This document shows positions 1 to 9,660 of a stretch of 36,924 nucleotides of DNA, piece by piece. Numbering within the stretch: position 1 is the first letter of the stretch; each line of letters begins with the position of its first letter. Under the pieces are notes generated by a model. It had not been told where the DNA came from and searched no databases. It saw only the letters and a program-made list of their open reading frames with translations. Source of the DNA: Rhodocyclaceae bacterium (GTDB lineage Bacteria > Pseudomonadota > Gammaproteobacteria > Burkholderiales > Rhodocyclaceae). Where the stretch lies: the NCBI GenBank assembly GCA_020445805.1, contig JAGRFX010000016.1, forward strand, positions 1-36,924, read 5' to 3'. The position numbers and the translations under genes are program-made.

Positions 1-1788
<1,788 letters not shown>

Positions 1789-1840
1789 GCACGTCTCCCT
1801 GCACCTTGGAGATGCATTCTGGAGGATGGGACAACCGGGT

Positions 1841-1868
1841 AAAAATGGCCCCCCGGAACCGGGGGGCC
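1841..1868 (-). terminator. Intercistronic rho-independent terminator between TAXI and permease genes
   Basis: On the minus strand a GC-rich hairpin (GGCCCCCCGG paired with CCGGGGGGCC, few unpaired loop bases) is followed at once by ATTTTT. It follows the TAXI gene stop at 1908 and precedes the permease start at 1788. Partial termination here would give more binding protein than permease, a common arrangement in transporter operons. Confidence 0.8.
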
Positions 1869-1907
1869 ACAAACCCGCGCCGGGGGGCACGGGCGGAGGG
1901 GTGATGG

Positions 1908-2855
1908 CTACTTCAGAAGCCCGGCTTCACGGTAGTAGCGCTCCGCACCGGGATGGAGCGGGATCGGCAGGCCCGTGGCGGCGCTCTCGGGCTTGATGCC
2001 CTTGGCGGCGGCGTGGGCGGCCACGAGCGCGTCGAGGTGGGTGAAGATGGCCTTGGTCATTTCATAGACGGCCGCTTCCTCGACGCCTTCGTGGGTAACC
2101 AGGATGTTGCGGATGGCGGCCGTGGGGACGTCGGCGTCCTGGCCGGTATAGGTGCCCGCGGGGATGGTGCCGGCCTGGTAGGCCGAGTCGCCGATGGCGG
2201 CGACCACGTCGGCCGGTACCGGGATCACGACGATATCGACCGCCGTGGACAGGTCACGGATCGAGGCTACGCCCAGGCCGGCCGACTGCAGCGTCGCGTC
2301 CAGCTGGCGGTTCTTGATCAGCTCGACGGACTCGCCGAAGGGCAGGTATTCGACCTTGCCCAGGTCCTCGTAGGACAGCCCGCCGGCCTTGAACACCGCG
2401 CGGGCGTTCAGCTCGGTGCCGGACTTGGGCGCACCGACGGAGACCCGCTTGCCCTTGAGATCCGCCAGCGAGCGGATGCCCGAATCCTTCGAGGCCACGA
2501 TCTGGACGTAGTTGGGATAGATCGCCGCGAGGGCGCGCAGCTTGCCGAGCTTGGACTTGAAGCCCACTTCCTCGTTGCCGTTCCAGGCATAGGAGACGGT
2601 GTCGCCGAGGGCGAAGGCCACTTCGCCGCGGCCGGCCTGCAGCAGGTTGACGTTCTCGGCGCTGGCCTTGGTGGATTGCACGCTGACCTTGGCATTGGGC
2701 AGCGCGGCGCCGAACAGTTGCGACATCGCCACGCCCATGGGGTAGTACACCCCGCTGGTGCCCCCGGTCAGGACGGTGACGAACTTCTGCTCGGCCATGG
2801 CGGGCAGCGCGGCGAGCGCCATCACGCCGATCAACAGCGACTTGATCAGTTTCAC
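1908..2855 (-). CDS. TAXI family TRAP transporter solute-binding protein
   Basis: Periplasmic substrate-binding protein, 315 residues, that delivers a ligand to the fused permease encoded downstream. The start is GTG at 2855 with an AGGAG-type ribosome site about 8 bases upstream. Residues 1-21 form a signal peptide ending in PAMA before EQKF. The TAXI signature TGGTSGVYYPMGVAMSQLF follows directly, and the length is normal for the family. Downstream come the hairpin terminator and then the permease, so both are probably on one transcript with attenuation. A sigma-54-like promoter lies about 100 bases upstream. The TAXI family is named for its immunogenic members, and ligands are mostly undefined (glutamate and related acids are known for some). 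Ligand identity here is unknown. Confidence 0.95.
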   Translation of the reverse strand: MKLIKSLLIGVMALAALPAMAEQKFVTVLTGGTSGVYYPMGVAMSQLFGAALPNAKVSVQSTKASAENVNLLQAGRGEVAFALGDTVSYAWNGNEEVGFKSKLGKLRALAAIYPNYVQIVASKDSGIRSLADLKGKRVSVGAPKSGTELNARAVFKAGGLSYEDLGKVEYLPFGESVELIKNRQLDATLQSAGLGVASIRDLSTAVDIVVIPVPADVVAAIGDSAYQAGTIPAGTYTGQDADVPTAAIRNILVTHEGVEEAAVYEMTKAIFTHLDALVAAHAAAKGIKPESAATGLPIPLHPGAERYYREAGLLK

Positions 2856-3199
2856 TTGGTGTCTCCTCAGTCTTTTTTTGGGTGAGACCGGGACGGGCCA
2901 TGTCGCGGGAGGGAGAGGAAATCCAAGGCCCGACCCGTCCGGATCTCAGGTTCGGGTTTAGCAATCTGCGCGCCAGGCGGACCGACCAGACAAAGACCCA
3001 TTAAAACAGTTTGTTACGGACTTGCCGTGGCGCGCGGGCGGCGGGGGTGAGGCGGCAATCCGCCGCGGTGGCGGTTCGGGTGGCGGATTTTCGCCACCTG
3101 CCGGGCGCGGGGGCTGGTCCAACACGGCCGTGCGCTCTATAACGAAATCAGGAAAAAGCGTGCCGCCCGACAGAGACATGTTTCCTCGGGGAGACGATC
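2856..3199. other. Divergent intergenic region between TAXI and flavoprotein genes
   Basis: This 344-base gap holds no convincing gene. It contains the minus-strand sigma-54 element at 2960-2975. It also has a 7-base inverted repeat GGTGGCG / CGCCACC at 3079-3085 and 3092-3098 with a 6-base loop, which could be an operator or an RNA hairpin. A plus-strand -10-like TATAAC at 3138-3143 could serve the flavoprotein gene; the matching -35 region is weak. A 73-codon minus frame here is Pro/Arg-rich with no ribosome site, so I do not call it. Confidence 0.5.
2960..2975 (-). promoter_or_regulatory. Sigma-54 (-24/-12) promoter of the TAXI-TRAP operon
   Basis: The minus strand reads TGGCGCGCAGATTGCT, against the RpoN consensus TGGCACR-N4-TTGCW. 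Only the central A is changed (to G), and the invariant GG and GC are exactly 10 bases apart. The predicted start of transcription is near 2948, about 90 bases before the GTG start. An RpoN-dependent promoter implies an enhancer-binding activator, which is not encoded in this window. Confidence 0.65.
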
Positions 3200-3805
3200 A
3201 TGGGTGCACGACGGATCATCGCCATCGTCGGCAGTTACCGCCCCGGTGGCGTCACCGACCAGCTGGTCGAGACGACGCTCTCGGCGGCCCGTGCCTGCGG
3301 CGCCGTGACCGAGACCGTGTGGCTGACCGACCTCGCCATGCGCCATTGCGGCAACTGCAGGGCCTGCATGCAGGTACCGGGCGATCATCGCGGCCGCTGC
3401 GTGATCGACGACGACGTGGCCGCTGTGCTGGCCCGCATCGACCAGGCCGATGGTGTGGTGCTGGCTTCGCCGGTGAACATCGGCAATGTCACGGCGATCA
3501 CGCGGATGTTCATGGAGCGCTGTGCCGGGGCGGCCTACTGGCCCTGGGGTCGGCCTGCGCCCAGGCTGAGGCGGACCAGGCCGACACGGCCGGTGGTGCT
3601 GATCAGCGCCAGCGCGGCGCCCGCCTGGATGGCGCGCCTCTTCATGGGGGCGGCGGGCGCCCTGCGTCAGTGGGCGGCCATGCTCGACCTGCGTCCGCTC
3701 GGCTTCGTCTGGCAGGGTCGGGTCGACCGCGAATCCATGCCGATCGACCAGTCCGTGCGCACCCGTGCCCTCGAGCTGGGCCGCCAGCTGGCCGGGTCCA
3801 CCTGA
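3200..3805 (+). CDS. NAD(P)H-dependent FMN reductase / flavodoxin-fold family protein
   Basis: 201-residue cytoplasmic flavoprotein of the NADPH-dependent FMN reductase / WrbA-like superfamily. The N-terminus IIAIVGSYRPGGVTDQL is the phosphate-binding loop for FMN. A cysteine motif CGNCRACMQ followed by GRCVIDDDV (about residues 52-75) is typical of the 'multimeric flavodoxin' branch, as is VLASPVNIGNVTAITRMFMER around residue 95. The ATG at 3200 follows a GGGGAGA ribosome site. Members reduce quinones, nitro compounds or metals; the physiological substrate here cannot be inferred. It is divergent from the TRAP operon and separated by about 80 bases from the DUF1840 gene. Confidence 0.85.
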   Translation: MGARRIIAIVGSYRPGGVTDQLVETTLSAARACGAVTETVWLTDLAMRHCGNCRACMQVPGDHRGRCVIDDDVAAVLARIDQADGVVLASPVNIGNVTAITRMFMERCAGAAYWPWGRPAPRLRRTRPTRPVVLISASAAPAWMARLFMGAAGALRQWAAMLDLRPLGFVWQGRVDRESMPIDQSVRTRALELGRQLAGST

Positions 3806-3886
3806 GGGGCGCGGCGGCCCGCGGCCTTTTCCGGCGACTCGGTACAATGGCGCTCACGCAACCGGCATCGGATATGGGAGACCGCC

Positions 3887-4213
3887 ATGCTCATCGTTTT
3901 CAAGTCGCAGGCCACGGGCGACGTGATGATGTTCGAGAAGAACGCCCGCGAGTTGCTGGCTGTCCTGGGCAAGGACCGCAATGCCGCCCAGGGCGTCATC
4001 ACTCTCGAGCAGTTGCCGGACGCGATCCAGCGCCTGCGCGATGCGATCGATGCGGACAAGGCCACCCGCGCCGACGTGGACTCCGGCGAGCCGGACCCGG
4101 TGGACCAGGGCACCGGTCAGCCGCGCATCCACCTGGCCCAGCGCGCCGTCCCCCTGCTCGAGATGCTGCAGTTCGCGCTCGATGGCGAAAAGCCGGTGAC
4201 CTGGGGCGTCTGA
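3887..4213 (+). CDS. DUF1840 domain protein
   Basis: 108-residue soluble protein. The start (MLIVFKSQATGDVMMFEKNA) and the C-terminal part (HLAQRAVPLLEMLQFALDGEKPVTWGV) match what I know of the DUF1840 family, a small conserved family of unknown function found mainly in Beta- and some Gammaproteobacteria. The middle (about residues 55-80) is acidic and probably disordered. A -10-like TACAAT lies at 3843-3848, about 40 bases before the start, although no good -35 is visible. The response regulator begins 14 bases after the stop, so the three genes may be cotranscribed. No function can be assigned. Confidence 0.85.
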   Translation: MLIVFKSQATGDVMMFEKNARELLAVLGKDRNAAQGVITLEQLPDAIQRLRDAIDADKATRADVDSGEPDPVDQGTGQPRIHLAQRAVPLLEMLQFALDGEKPVTWGV

Positions 4214-4226
4214 CGCCCGACGGCGC

Positions 4227-4889
4227 ATGCGTATCCTGCTGGTGGAGGACGATCCGATGGTGGGCCCGGCGGTCCAGCGCGGCCTGCGCCAGGAGGGGCA
4301 CGCCGTCGACTGGGTCCAGGACGGCGTGGCCGCGGCCCTGGCCCTGGCCGACCATCCCTTCGAACTCGTCCTGCTCGACCTGGGCCTGCCCCGCCGCGAT
4401 GGCCTGTCGCTGCTGGCCGAGGTGCGCGCCGCCGGCAATCCCGTCCCTGTCCTGATCCTCACCGCCCGCGACGCCGTGTCCGACCGCATCGCCGGGCTCG
4501 ATGCGGGCGCCGACGATTACCTGGTCAAGCCCTTCGATCTGGACGAGCTCGCGGCGCGGGTTCGGGCCCTTGGACGGCGGCAGCGTGGCCAGGCCGACCC
4601 GGTGGTCAGTCACGGCCGCCTGGTGCTCGACCCGGCGGCGCACGCCGTGGCCCTCGATGGCGAGCCGGTTCGCCTGTCGGCACGGGAGTTCGCCCTGCTG
4701 CAGGCGCTGCTGGAGCAGGGCGGCAAGCCCCTCTCGCGCAGCCAGCTCGAGGATCGCCTCTACGGCTGGGGCGAGGAGGTCGAGAGCAACGCCATCGAAG
4801 TTCACATCCACGCCCTGCGACGCAAGCTGGGCGCCGGGTGGATCCGCAACCTGCGGGGCGTCGGCTGGTACGTGCCCGAGGACGCATGA
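4227..4889 (+). CDS. OmpR-family response regulator (QseB/PmrA/TctD-like)
   Basis: 220-residue DNA-binding response regulator. The receiver (residues 1-115) has the acidic pair in LLVEDDPM, the phospho-Asp in LLDLGLPRRDG, the Thr in ILTARD and the Lys in YLVKPFD. The C-terminal winged helix (about 125-218) includes LSAREFALLQALLEQGG, NAIEVHIHALRRKLG and RGVGWYVPED, as in QseB/PmrA/TctD regulators. The stop codon overlaps the kinase start (GCATGA), so the two are translationally coupled. A PmrA-box-like direct repeat stands before the DegP gene at 7302-7318 and is a plausible target, so the pair may monitor envelope state. No such box is visible before this operon, so autoregulation is not evident. 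Confidence 0.93.
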   Translation: MRILLVEDDPMVGPAVQRGLRQEGHAVDWVQDGVAAALALADHPFELVLLDLGLPRRDGLSLLAEVRAAGNPVPVLILTARDAVSDRIAGLDAGADDYLVKPFDLDELAARVRALGRRQRGQADPVVSHGRLVLDPAAHAVALDGEPVRLSAREFALLQALLEQGGKPLSRSQLEDRLYGWGEEVESNAIEVHIHALRRKLGAGWIRNLRGVGWYVPEDA

Positions 4890-6205
4890 GAAGCCTGCGC
4901 CGCGACCTGCTGCTCTATGTGCTCGGCTCGGTGGTGGCCGCCTTCCTGTTCGGCGGCGCGGCCACCTACTACATGGCGCGGGCCGAGGTGGACGAGGTGA
5001 TGGACTACCACCTGCGCCAGTTCGCCCTGTCCCTGCGCGACCAGCGCTTCGGCGAGCCGATCACACCGCCCGCCGGCGTCCCCGAGGAAGCCCTCGACAT
5101 CGTCATCCAGATCTGGGATTCCCGCGGCCTCAAGCTCTACCTCTCCAACCCCCACAGCCAGCTGCCGTCGACGGCCCAGCTGGGCTATTCGGATGCGGTG
5201 ACCGACGAGGGGCGCTGGCGGATCTTCGCGGTGGCCCTGCGCGACCGGGTGGTGCAGGTGGCCCAGCCGATGCGCGTGCGCAGCCGGGTGGCCGCCTCGG
5301 CGGCGGTGCGCACCCTGTTCCCCCTGTTCCTGATGCTGCCGCTGCTCGGCGGCATGATCTGGTACATGGTGGGGCGCGGCCTGCGTCCCCTCGACCGGCT
5401 CGCGAGAGGCGTGGCCCAGCGTCGCCCCGATGCCCTGTCGCCCCTGCCTGGTGAGGGGGTGCCTTCCGAGGCCCGACCGCTCGTGGACGCGCTCAACGAG
5501 CTGCTCGGCCGGCTGGACCGGGCGCTGGCCAACCAGCGAGCCTTCGTCGCCGATGCCGCCCACGAGCTGCGCACGCCGCTGACGGCCCTGCAGCTTCAGC
5601 TGCAGCTGACCGAGCGGGCGAGCGACGAGGCCGAGCGCAAGGAGGCCCTGCTCGAGCTGCGCCGCGGCCTGCAGCGCTCCATCCACCTGGTCGGGCAGCT
5701 GCTGACCCTGGCGCGCCAGGAACCGGACAGCGAGGGGGGCATGACACCAGTCAGCGTCGACCTGGCCGATCTGGTCGGGCAGGCACTGGCCGACCATGCA
5801 GCGATCGCCGACCAGCGCCAGATCGATCTGGGCGCGGACGAGCGTGCGGCCGGCACCCGGGTCGAGGGCGACGCCGGCGCTTTGAGGACGCTGGTCGGCA
5901 ACCTGATCGACAACGCCATCCGCTACACGCCGGCCGGTGGACGGGTCGACGTCAATGTGCGCCGGCACGACGGCGTGCCGGTCATCGAGGTCGCAGACAC
6001 CGGGCCCGGCATTCCGCCCGCGGAGCGCGCCCGGGTCTTCGACCGCTTCTACCGGCGCGCCGGCGAGTCGCAGCCCGGCAGCGGGCTCGGACTGGCCATC
6101 GTCAAGGCCATCGCGGACCGCCACGGCGCCCGGGTCGAACTGGATGCCGCGCCGGCGGGCGGCCTGCTGGTTCGGGTGGTGTTCCCGGCGGCCGGTGCCC
6201 ACTGA
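4886..6205 (+). CDS. Sensor histidine kinase, QseC/TctE-like partner of the upstream regulator
   Basis: 439-residue inner-membrane kinase. I chose ATG 4886, which overlaps the regulator stop, because the frame upstream lies inside the regulator gene. One helix is at about residues 8-30 (LLLYVLGSVVAAFLFGGAATYY). A periplasmic sensor of about 110 residues follows, then a second helix at about 150-170 (LFPLFLMLPLLGGMIWYMVG). The HAMP linker begins RGLRPLDRLARGV. The H-box is [18 protein letters not shown]. The ATPase domain has the N-box NLIDNAIRYTP, G1 DTGPGIPP and G2 GSGLGLAI. All catalytic motifs are intact. It should phosphorylate the OmpR-type regulator encoded immediately upstream. Confidence 0.94.
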   Translation: MRSLRRDLLLYVLGSVVAAFLFGGAATYYMARAEVDEVMDYHLRQFALSLRDQRFGEPITPPAGVPEEALDIVIQIWDSRGLKLYLSNPHSQLPSTAQLGYSDAVTDEGRWRIFAVALRDRVVQVAQPMRVRSRVAASAAVRTLFPLFLMLPLLGGMIWYMVGRGLRPLDRLARGVAQRRPDALSPLPGEGVPSEARPLVDALNELLGRLDRALANQRAFVADAAHELRTPLTALQLQLQLTERASDEAERKEALLELRRGLQRSIHLVGQLLTLARQEPDSEGGMTPVSVDLADLVGQALADHAAIADQRQIDLGADERAAGTRVEGDAGALRTLVGNLIDNAIRYTPAGGRVDVNVRRHDGVPVIEVADTGPGIPPAERARVFDRFYRRAGESQPGSGLGLAIVKAIADRHGARVELDAAPAGGLLVRVVFPAAGAH

Positions 6206-6275
6206 GGCCGCTCAAGGTCGCCGCCGCGGTGCCGTGATCTGGAACGTGTCCCCTTTGCCTGCCTGATTGCCTGCC

Positions 6276-6755
6276 ATGTCCGACAAGCGTGTCCTCGTCA
6301 TCGACGACGTCTCCATCATTCGTGCCTACGTGAAGGCCGCCCTGAAGGATGAACCCGTGGTGGTCGCGGAGGCGAGCACGGCCCAGCTGGGGCTCGACAG
6401 CCACTCGGCCATGCCGGCCGACCTGATCATCTGCGATGTGAACATGCCGCAGATGAATGGCGAGGCCTTCCTGCGGCGGCTGCGGGAGGAGGACAAGGAG
6501 GTTCCGGTCATCATGCTGACGGCCGAAGGCGACAAGGGGGTTGTCGGAAATCTGGTCAAGCTGGGCATCCAGGGCTATCTGCTCAAACCCTTCAAGCCGG
6601 CCCTGCTGGCGGCGCGGGTCAATGAGCTGATCGGCCCGCGGGCGGACCCGCCGCAGAAGGCCGCGGAGGGTGCCGGGGCAATGCCGGGTGCTGCGGTCGA
6701 TGGCGCTGACGGACCTGGCGCCAATCTAGCCGAGCCGAGGCCCGCAGACACCTGA
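6276..6755 (+). CDS. Single-domain response regulator (CheY-like) with acidic/Gly-Ala tail
   Basis: 159-residue stand-alone receiver starting at ATG 6276 ([13 protein letters not shown]); a TTG nine bases earlier is the only alternative. It carries the acidic pair VIDDVS, phospho-Asp in [13 protein letters not shown], Thr in IMLTAEGD and Lys in LLKPFKP, so it should be phosphorylatable. The last 35 or so residues are a low-complexity Ala/Gly/Pro/Asp tail with no recognisable output domain. It lies 70 bases after the kinase gene on the same strand and could take phosphate from it or from other kinases in the window; no direct evidence for either. Confidence 0.88.
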   Translation: MSDKRVLVIDDVSIIRAYVKAALKDEPVVVAEASTAQLGLDSHSAMPADLIICDVNMPQMNGEAFLRRLREEDKEVPVIMLTAEGDKGVVGNLVKLGIQGYLLKPFKPALLAARVNELIGPRADPPQKAAEGAGAMPGAAVDGADGPGANLAEPRPADT

Positions 6756-6829
6756 TCCGGGCCGAGGCGCTGGCGTGGGGATCGGTCTGCTGGGATGATG
6801 AAGCGACCCCAACCCCGGAGCGCACCGAG

Positions 6830-7252
6830 ATGCCCGCCCAACCTTTCCACCTCGCCTTTCCCGTCGACGACCTGGATGCCGCCCGGCAGTTCTATGGCGG
6901 CCTGCTCGGCTGCCCCGAGGGACGCAGCGCCGACCACTGGATCGATTTCGACCTCTTCGGCCATCAGATCGTCGCCCACCTCGCGCCCGGGCGCGGTGGC
7001 CGCCAGGCCATCAATCCGGTCGACGGCGACGAGGTGCCGGTACCCCACTTCGGCGTGGTGCTGAGCATGGCGCAGTTCGATGCGCTGGCGGCGCGTCTGA
7101 AGGCAGCGGGCACCCGCTTCGTGATCGAACCGCACATCCGCTTCAAGGGCCTGGCCGGCGAGCAGGCCACCATGTTCTTCCTCGATCCGTCGGGCAATGC
7201 GCTCGAGTTCAAGGCCTTCGCGGACATCGGCCAGCTGTTCGCCAAGCAGTAA
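6830..7252 (+). CDS. VOC (glyoxalase/bleomycin-resistance fold) family protein
   Basis: 140-residue cytoplasmic protein with the two beta-alpha-beta-beta-beta modules of the vicinal oxygen chelate fold. Module 1 starts [22 protein letters not shown]. Module 2 contains [23 protein letters not shown] and ends [16 protein letters not shown], the usual VOC closing motif with its metal-ligand Glu. Candidate metal ligands (His in FHLAF, His in PHFGV, Glu in ALEFKAF) are present. The family includes glyoxalases, dioxygenases and resistance proteins, so the reaction is not assigned. It seems to be its own unit: 74 bases follow the previous gene and a new promoter region starts after it. Confidence 0.88.
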   Translation: MPAQPFHLAFPVDDLDAARQFYGGLLGCPEGRSADHWIDFDLFGHQIVAHLAPGRGGRQAINPVDGDEVPVPHFGVVLSMAQFDALAARLKAAGTRFVIEPHIRFKGLAGEQATMFFLDPSGNALEFKAFADIGQLFAKQ

Positions 7253-7301
7253 GGCCGGCATCGCGCCCTCTTTACCTCCTGTTACAGGCTGCCGGCGGAC
7301 C

Positions 7302-7318
7302 CTTAAGTCTCGTTTAAG
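7302..7318 (+). promoter_or_regulatory. PmrA/QseB-type direct-repeat box upstream of degP-like gene
   Basis: CTTAAG-TCTCG-TTTAAG is an exact fit to the PmrA box consensus YTTAAK-N5-YTTAAK bound by PmrA/BasR-class regulators. It lies 74 bases before the protease start, with a -10-like GATAGT at 7330-7335 eleven bases after it, a spacing that suits an activator site overlapping a weak -35. The regulator encoded at 4227-4889 belongs to this class and is the natural candidate; that link is inference. Confidence 0.6.
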
Positions 7319-7392
7319 TCCACCCCTCCGATAGTGGTCCCACAGCGTGCATCTGCGCGCACAACGACAAGACCATGAAAAGGAGAACAGCC

Positions 7393-8844
7393 ATGCAACA
7401 GAAGGTCCTTCGGCGCAGCGCCACGGCGCTGGCGGTCGCCCTGGCCGTCGGCGGCAGCTTCCAGTTCGGCCGTATGGCGGTGCCCGCGGCCCAGGCCGCG
7501 CCCGACCGGACGGTCCAGGCTGCGCCGGCCCCGACGATCACCCTGCCCGACTTCCAGTCGATCGCCGCGCGGCTCGGCCCGGCTGTCGTCAACATTTCGG
7601 TCGAGGGCACGGTCAAGACGGCCGCCCACAGTCCGCTCGGGCAGCTCAATCCGAACGACCCGTTCTCGGAGTTCTTCAAGCGCTTCGGCCCGGGCCTGCA
7701 GGCCCCGGACGGCGAGCGGACGGTGCGGGGCCAGGGTTCCGGCTTCATCATCAGCGAAAACGGCGTGATCCTGACCAACGCCCATGTGGTCGACAACGCC
7801 ACCACCGTGACCGTGCGCCTGACCGATCGCCGCGAATTCACGGCCCAGGTCGTCGGCATCGACAAGCCGACCGACGTGGCGGTCCTCAAGATCGACGCCG
7901 AAGGCCTGCCGACCATCCCGATCGGCGATCCGGCCAGCGCCCGGGTGGGCGATTGGGTGCTCGCCATCGGCTCGCCCTTCGGCTTCGAGAACAGCGTGAC
8001 GGCGGGCATCGTCTCGGCCAAGTCGCGCTCGCTGCCTGACGAGGGCTACGTGCCCTTCATCCAGACCGATGTGGCGATCAACCCGGGCAACTCCGGGGGT
8101 CCGTTGATCAACCTGTCGGGCGAGGTGGTGGGCATCAACTCGCAGATCTACTCGCGCTCGGGCGGTTACCAGGGCCTGTCCTTCGCCATTCCCATCGACG
8201 TGGCCGCCAACATCAAGGACCAGCTGCTGGCCGACGGCACCGTGACGCGGGGCCGCATGGGGGTGGGCATCCAGGATGTGAACCAGGCGCTTGCCGAGTC
8301 CTTCGGCCTGGAACGGGCCCGGGGCGCCCTGGTGACCCAGGTCGAGAAGGAGAGTCCTGCGGACAAGGCCGGGCTGCGGTCGGGCGACGTGATCGTCGCC
8401 CTCGACGGGCAGCCGGTCGAACGCTCCGCCGAGCTGCCCCCCCGGGTGGCGTCGATGGCGCCGGGGACCGAGGCCCGCCTGACCATCTGGCGCGATGGCA
8501 AGGAGAAGACCCTCGAGGTGACGGTCGGGAAGCTCGAGACCAAGGAAATGGCGAGTGCCGCCGGCGAGAAGGCCGGACAGGGCAAGCTCGGCCTGGCGCT
8601 GCGCCCGCTGACTCCCGAGGAGCGGCGCCAGGTCGATGCGGGCGAAGGCCTGCTGGTGCTGGACGCGGCCGGACCGGCATCGCGCGCCGGTATCCGGCCG
8701 GGGGACGTGCTGCTGGCCCTCAACGGGCGCTCCGTATCGTCGGTGGACGACCTGCGCAAGCTGCTCGACGGCGCGGGCAAGCACGTGGCCCTGCTGGTCC
8801 AGCGAAACGACGCCCGGATCTTCGTTCCGGTCGATCTCGGATGA
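7393..8844 (+). CDS. DegP/DegQ/MucD (HtrA) family periplasmic serine endoprotease
   Basis: 483-residue periplasmic protease/chaperone that degrades or refolds damaged envelope proteins. I chose ATG 7393 because AAAGGAG sits 8 bases upstream; an in-frame ATG at 7375 has no such site. Residues 1-36 form a signal peptide ending AAQAA. The trypsin-like domain has the catalytic triad His131 (ILTNAHVVDN), Asp161 (PTDVAVLKID) and Ser234 (NPGNSGGPLIN). PDZ1 spans about 275-370 and PDZ2 about 390-480 (GPASRAGIRPGDVLLALNG). Length and two PDZ domains match DegP/MucD rather than single-PDZ DegS. A PmrA-like box precedes it, and a small exported protein follows 47 bases later, probably on the same transcript. 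Confidence 0.95.
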   Translation: MQQKVLRRSATALAVALAVGGSFQFGRMAVPAAQAAPDRTVQAAPAPTITLPDFQSIAARLGPAVVNISVEGTVKTAAHSPLGQLNPNDPFSEFFKRFGPGLQAPDGERTVRGQGSGFIISENGVILTNAHVVDNATTVTVRLTDRREFTAQVVGIDKPTDVAVLKIDAEGLPTIPIGDPASARVGDWVLAIGSPFGFENSVTAGIVSAKSRSLPDEGYVPFIQTDVAINPGNSGGPLINLSGEVVGINSQIYSRSGGYQGLSFAIPIDVAANIKDQLLADGTVTRGRMGVGIQDVNQALAESFGLERARGALVTQVEKESPADKAGLRSGDVIVALDGQPVERSAELPPRVASMAPGTEARLTIWRDGKEKTLEVTVGKLETKEMASAAGEKAGQGKLGLALRPLTPEERRQVDAGEGLLVLDAAGPASRAGIRPGDVLLALNGRSVSSVDDLRKLLDGAGKHVALLVQRNDARIFVPVDLG

Positions 8845-8891
8845 CAGCGGAGCGGGCGGGTCCCCCCGCCCGAAGCCGCGAGGAGGATGAG

Positions 8892-9134
8892 ATGAGGCAC
8901 ATTTCCCAGGCGACCATTCGTCAGTTCCTGCGCACCGCCGCCGTGGCGCTGGCCCTTGGCAACGAGGCGGCCCAGGCCGCCGGCCAGACCGCGCGGCCGG
9001 CGCCGGCGCCCTTGCAGGACAAGGAAAATTCTTCCCTGACACTGGCGCAACAGGCCCGTTCCGGGACACAATTACGGATTACCGGCGCAAGCCCGGAACG
9101 TCGCCACGCGCGACCCGGCCCCCTGGATACCTGA
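8892..9134 (+). CDS. Small hypothetical exported protein downstream of DegP
   Basis: 80-residue protein with no family I recognise. ATG 8892 has AGGAGG five bases upstream; an earlier in-frame ATG at 8841 overlaps the protease stop (ATGA) but lacks its own site. Residues 1-30 look like a signal peptide (IRQFLRTAAVALALGNEAAQAA). The rest is Pro/Ala/Arg-rich with no cysteine. The N-terminus resembles that of the next gene at 9259 (shared RQ-LRTAA), and the DNA in that stretch is also alike, suggesting duplication. The C-terminal half does not look like a folded domain, so this copy may be a decayed or truncated paralogue. Confidence 0.6.
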   Translation: MRHISQATIRQFLRTAAVALALGNEAAQAAGQTARPAPAPLQDKENSSLTLAQQARSGTQLRITGASPERRHARPGPLDT

Positions 9135-9150
9135 TGCCGATCGGGTACCG

Positions 9151-9160
9151 CAAAATTTTG
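9151..9160. repeat. Perfect 10-base palindrome CAAAATTTTG
   Basis: An AT-only core palindrome in an otherwise GC-rich spacer, 108 bases before the start of the second small exported protein. It could be an operator half or simply a local AT patch at a promoter. No -35/-10 pair of good quality is visible around it. Confidence 0.3.
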
Positions 9161-9258
9161 TGGTTGGCCCCCTTGTCGGAGCACAACCCGCCCCCAAATA
9201 GGTAACTTGGAGTTGGCCTGCCGCCCTACCCCCGCGCCAGGCCCGATCGGAGCCCGCC

Positions 9259-9639
9259 ATGAATCGCCAGACTGACAACACGATGCGCCAGGTCCTGCGC
9301 ACCGCTGCCTTCGCCATTGCCGTCCCGACCGCGGCGAGCAGCGCGGCCGTGGCTGCGGTGCGTCCCGAAGCGACCGATGCGCCGCCCCTGTTTCCCCTGA
9401 AGCTGGCCCCGCGGATCGGCAGCACCGAAGAGGACGTGGCCGAGCCGATCAGCGTCCGCGTGCTCGACGCCGCGGGTCGCTGCGTGCTGAACGCCCGCAC
9501 CCACGGCAAATGCACGGTCGGACCCCTGCCGGCCGGCGAGTACGTCGTTCAGCTCCAGGCCGGATCGTTCGCGGAAGAGCATGCCCTGCGGCTCGGCACT
9601 GGCAAGCGCGGCCTGCTGCGCTACCACCTCGGCGCCTGA
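9259..9639 (+). CDS. Hypothetical exported protein with a beta-sandwich-like (carboxypeptidase-regulatory-like) segment
   Basis: 126-residue protein. ATG 9259 begins MNRQTDNTMRQVLRTAAFAIAV, a signal peptide to about residue 33 (AAVAA). The mature part holds VRVLDAAGRCVLNARTHGKCTVGPLPAGEYVVQL. This has the 'V-x-D-x2-G ... G-x-LPAGEY-V-V' pattern of small Ig-like or carboxypeptidase-regulatory repeats that form beta-sandwiches. Two cysteines (in GRCVLN and GKCTVG) could form a disulfide. It shares an N-terminus with the 80-residue protein just upstream. A GC-rich hairpin follows at 9661. Probably a small periplasmic protein; function unknown. Confidence 0.7.
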   Translation: MNRQTDNTMRQVLRTAAFAIAVPTAASSAAVAAVRPEATDAPPLFPLKLAPRIGSTEEDVAEPISVRVLDAAGRCVLNARTHGKCTVGPLPAGEYVVQLQAGSFAEEHALRLGTGKRGLLRYHLGA

Positions 9640-9660
9640 GTCGCACCCCACGAGGCGAGT

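Noticed and set aside
1953-2885. 310-codon plus-strand frame
   Set aside because: Antisense shadow of the TAXI binding protein; composition is typical of the complement of GC-rich genes.
2958-3179. 73-codon minus-strand frame upstream of TAXI
   Set aside because: Pro/Arg-rich, no ribosome site, and it covers the sigma-54 promoter.
3022-4455. 477-codon plus-strand frame
   Set aside because: Runs out of frame through three well-supported genes.
7303-9069. 588-codon minus-strand frame
   Set aside because: Antisense of the DegP-like protease; no recognisable motif.
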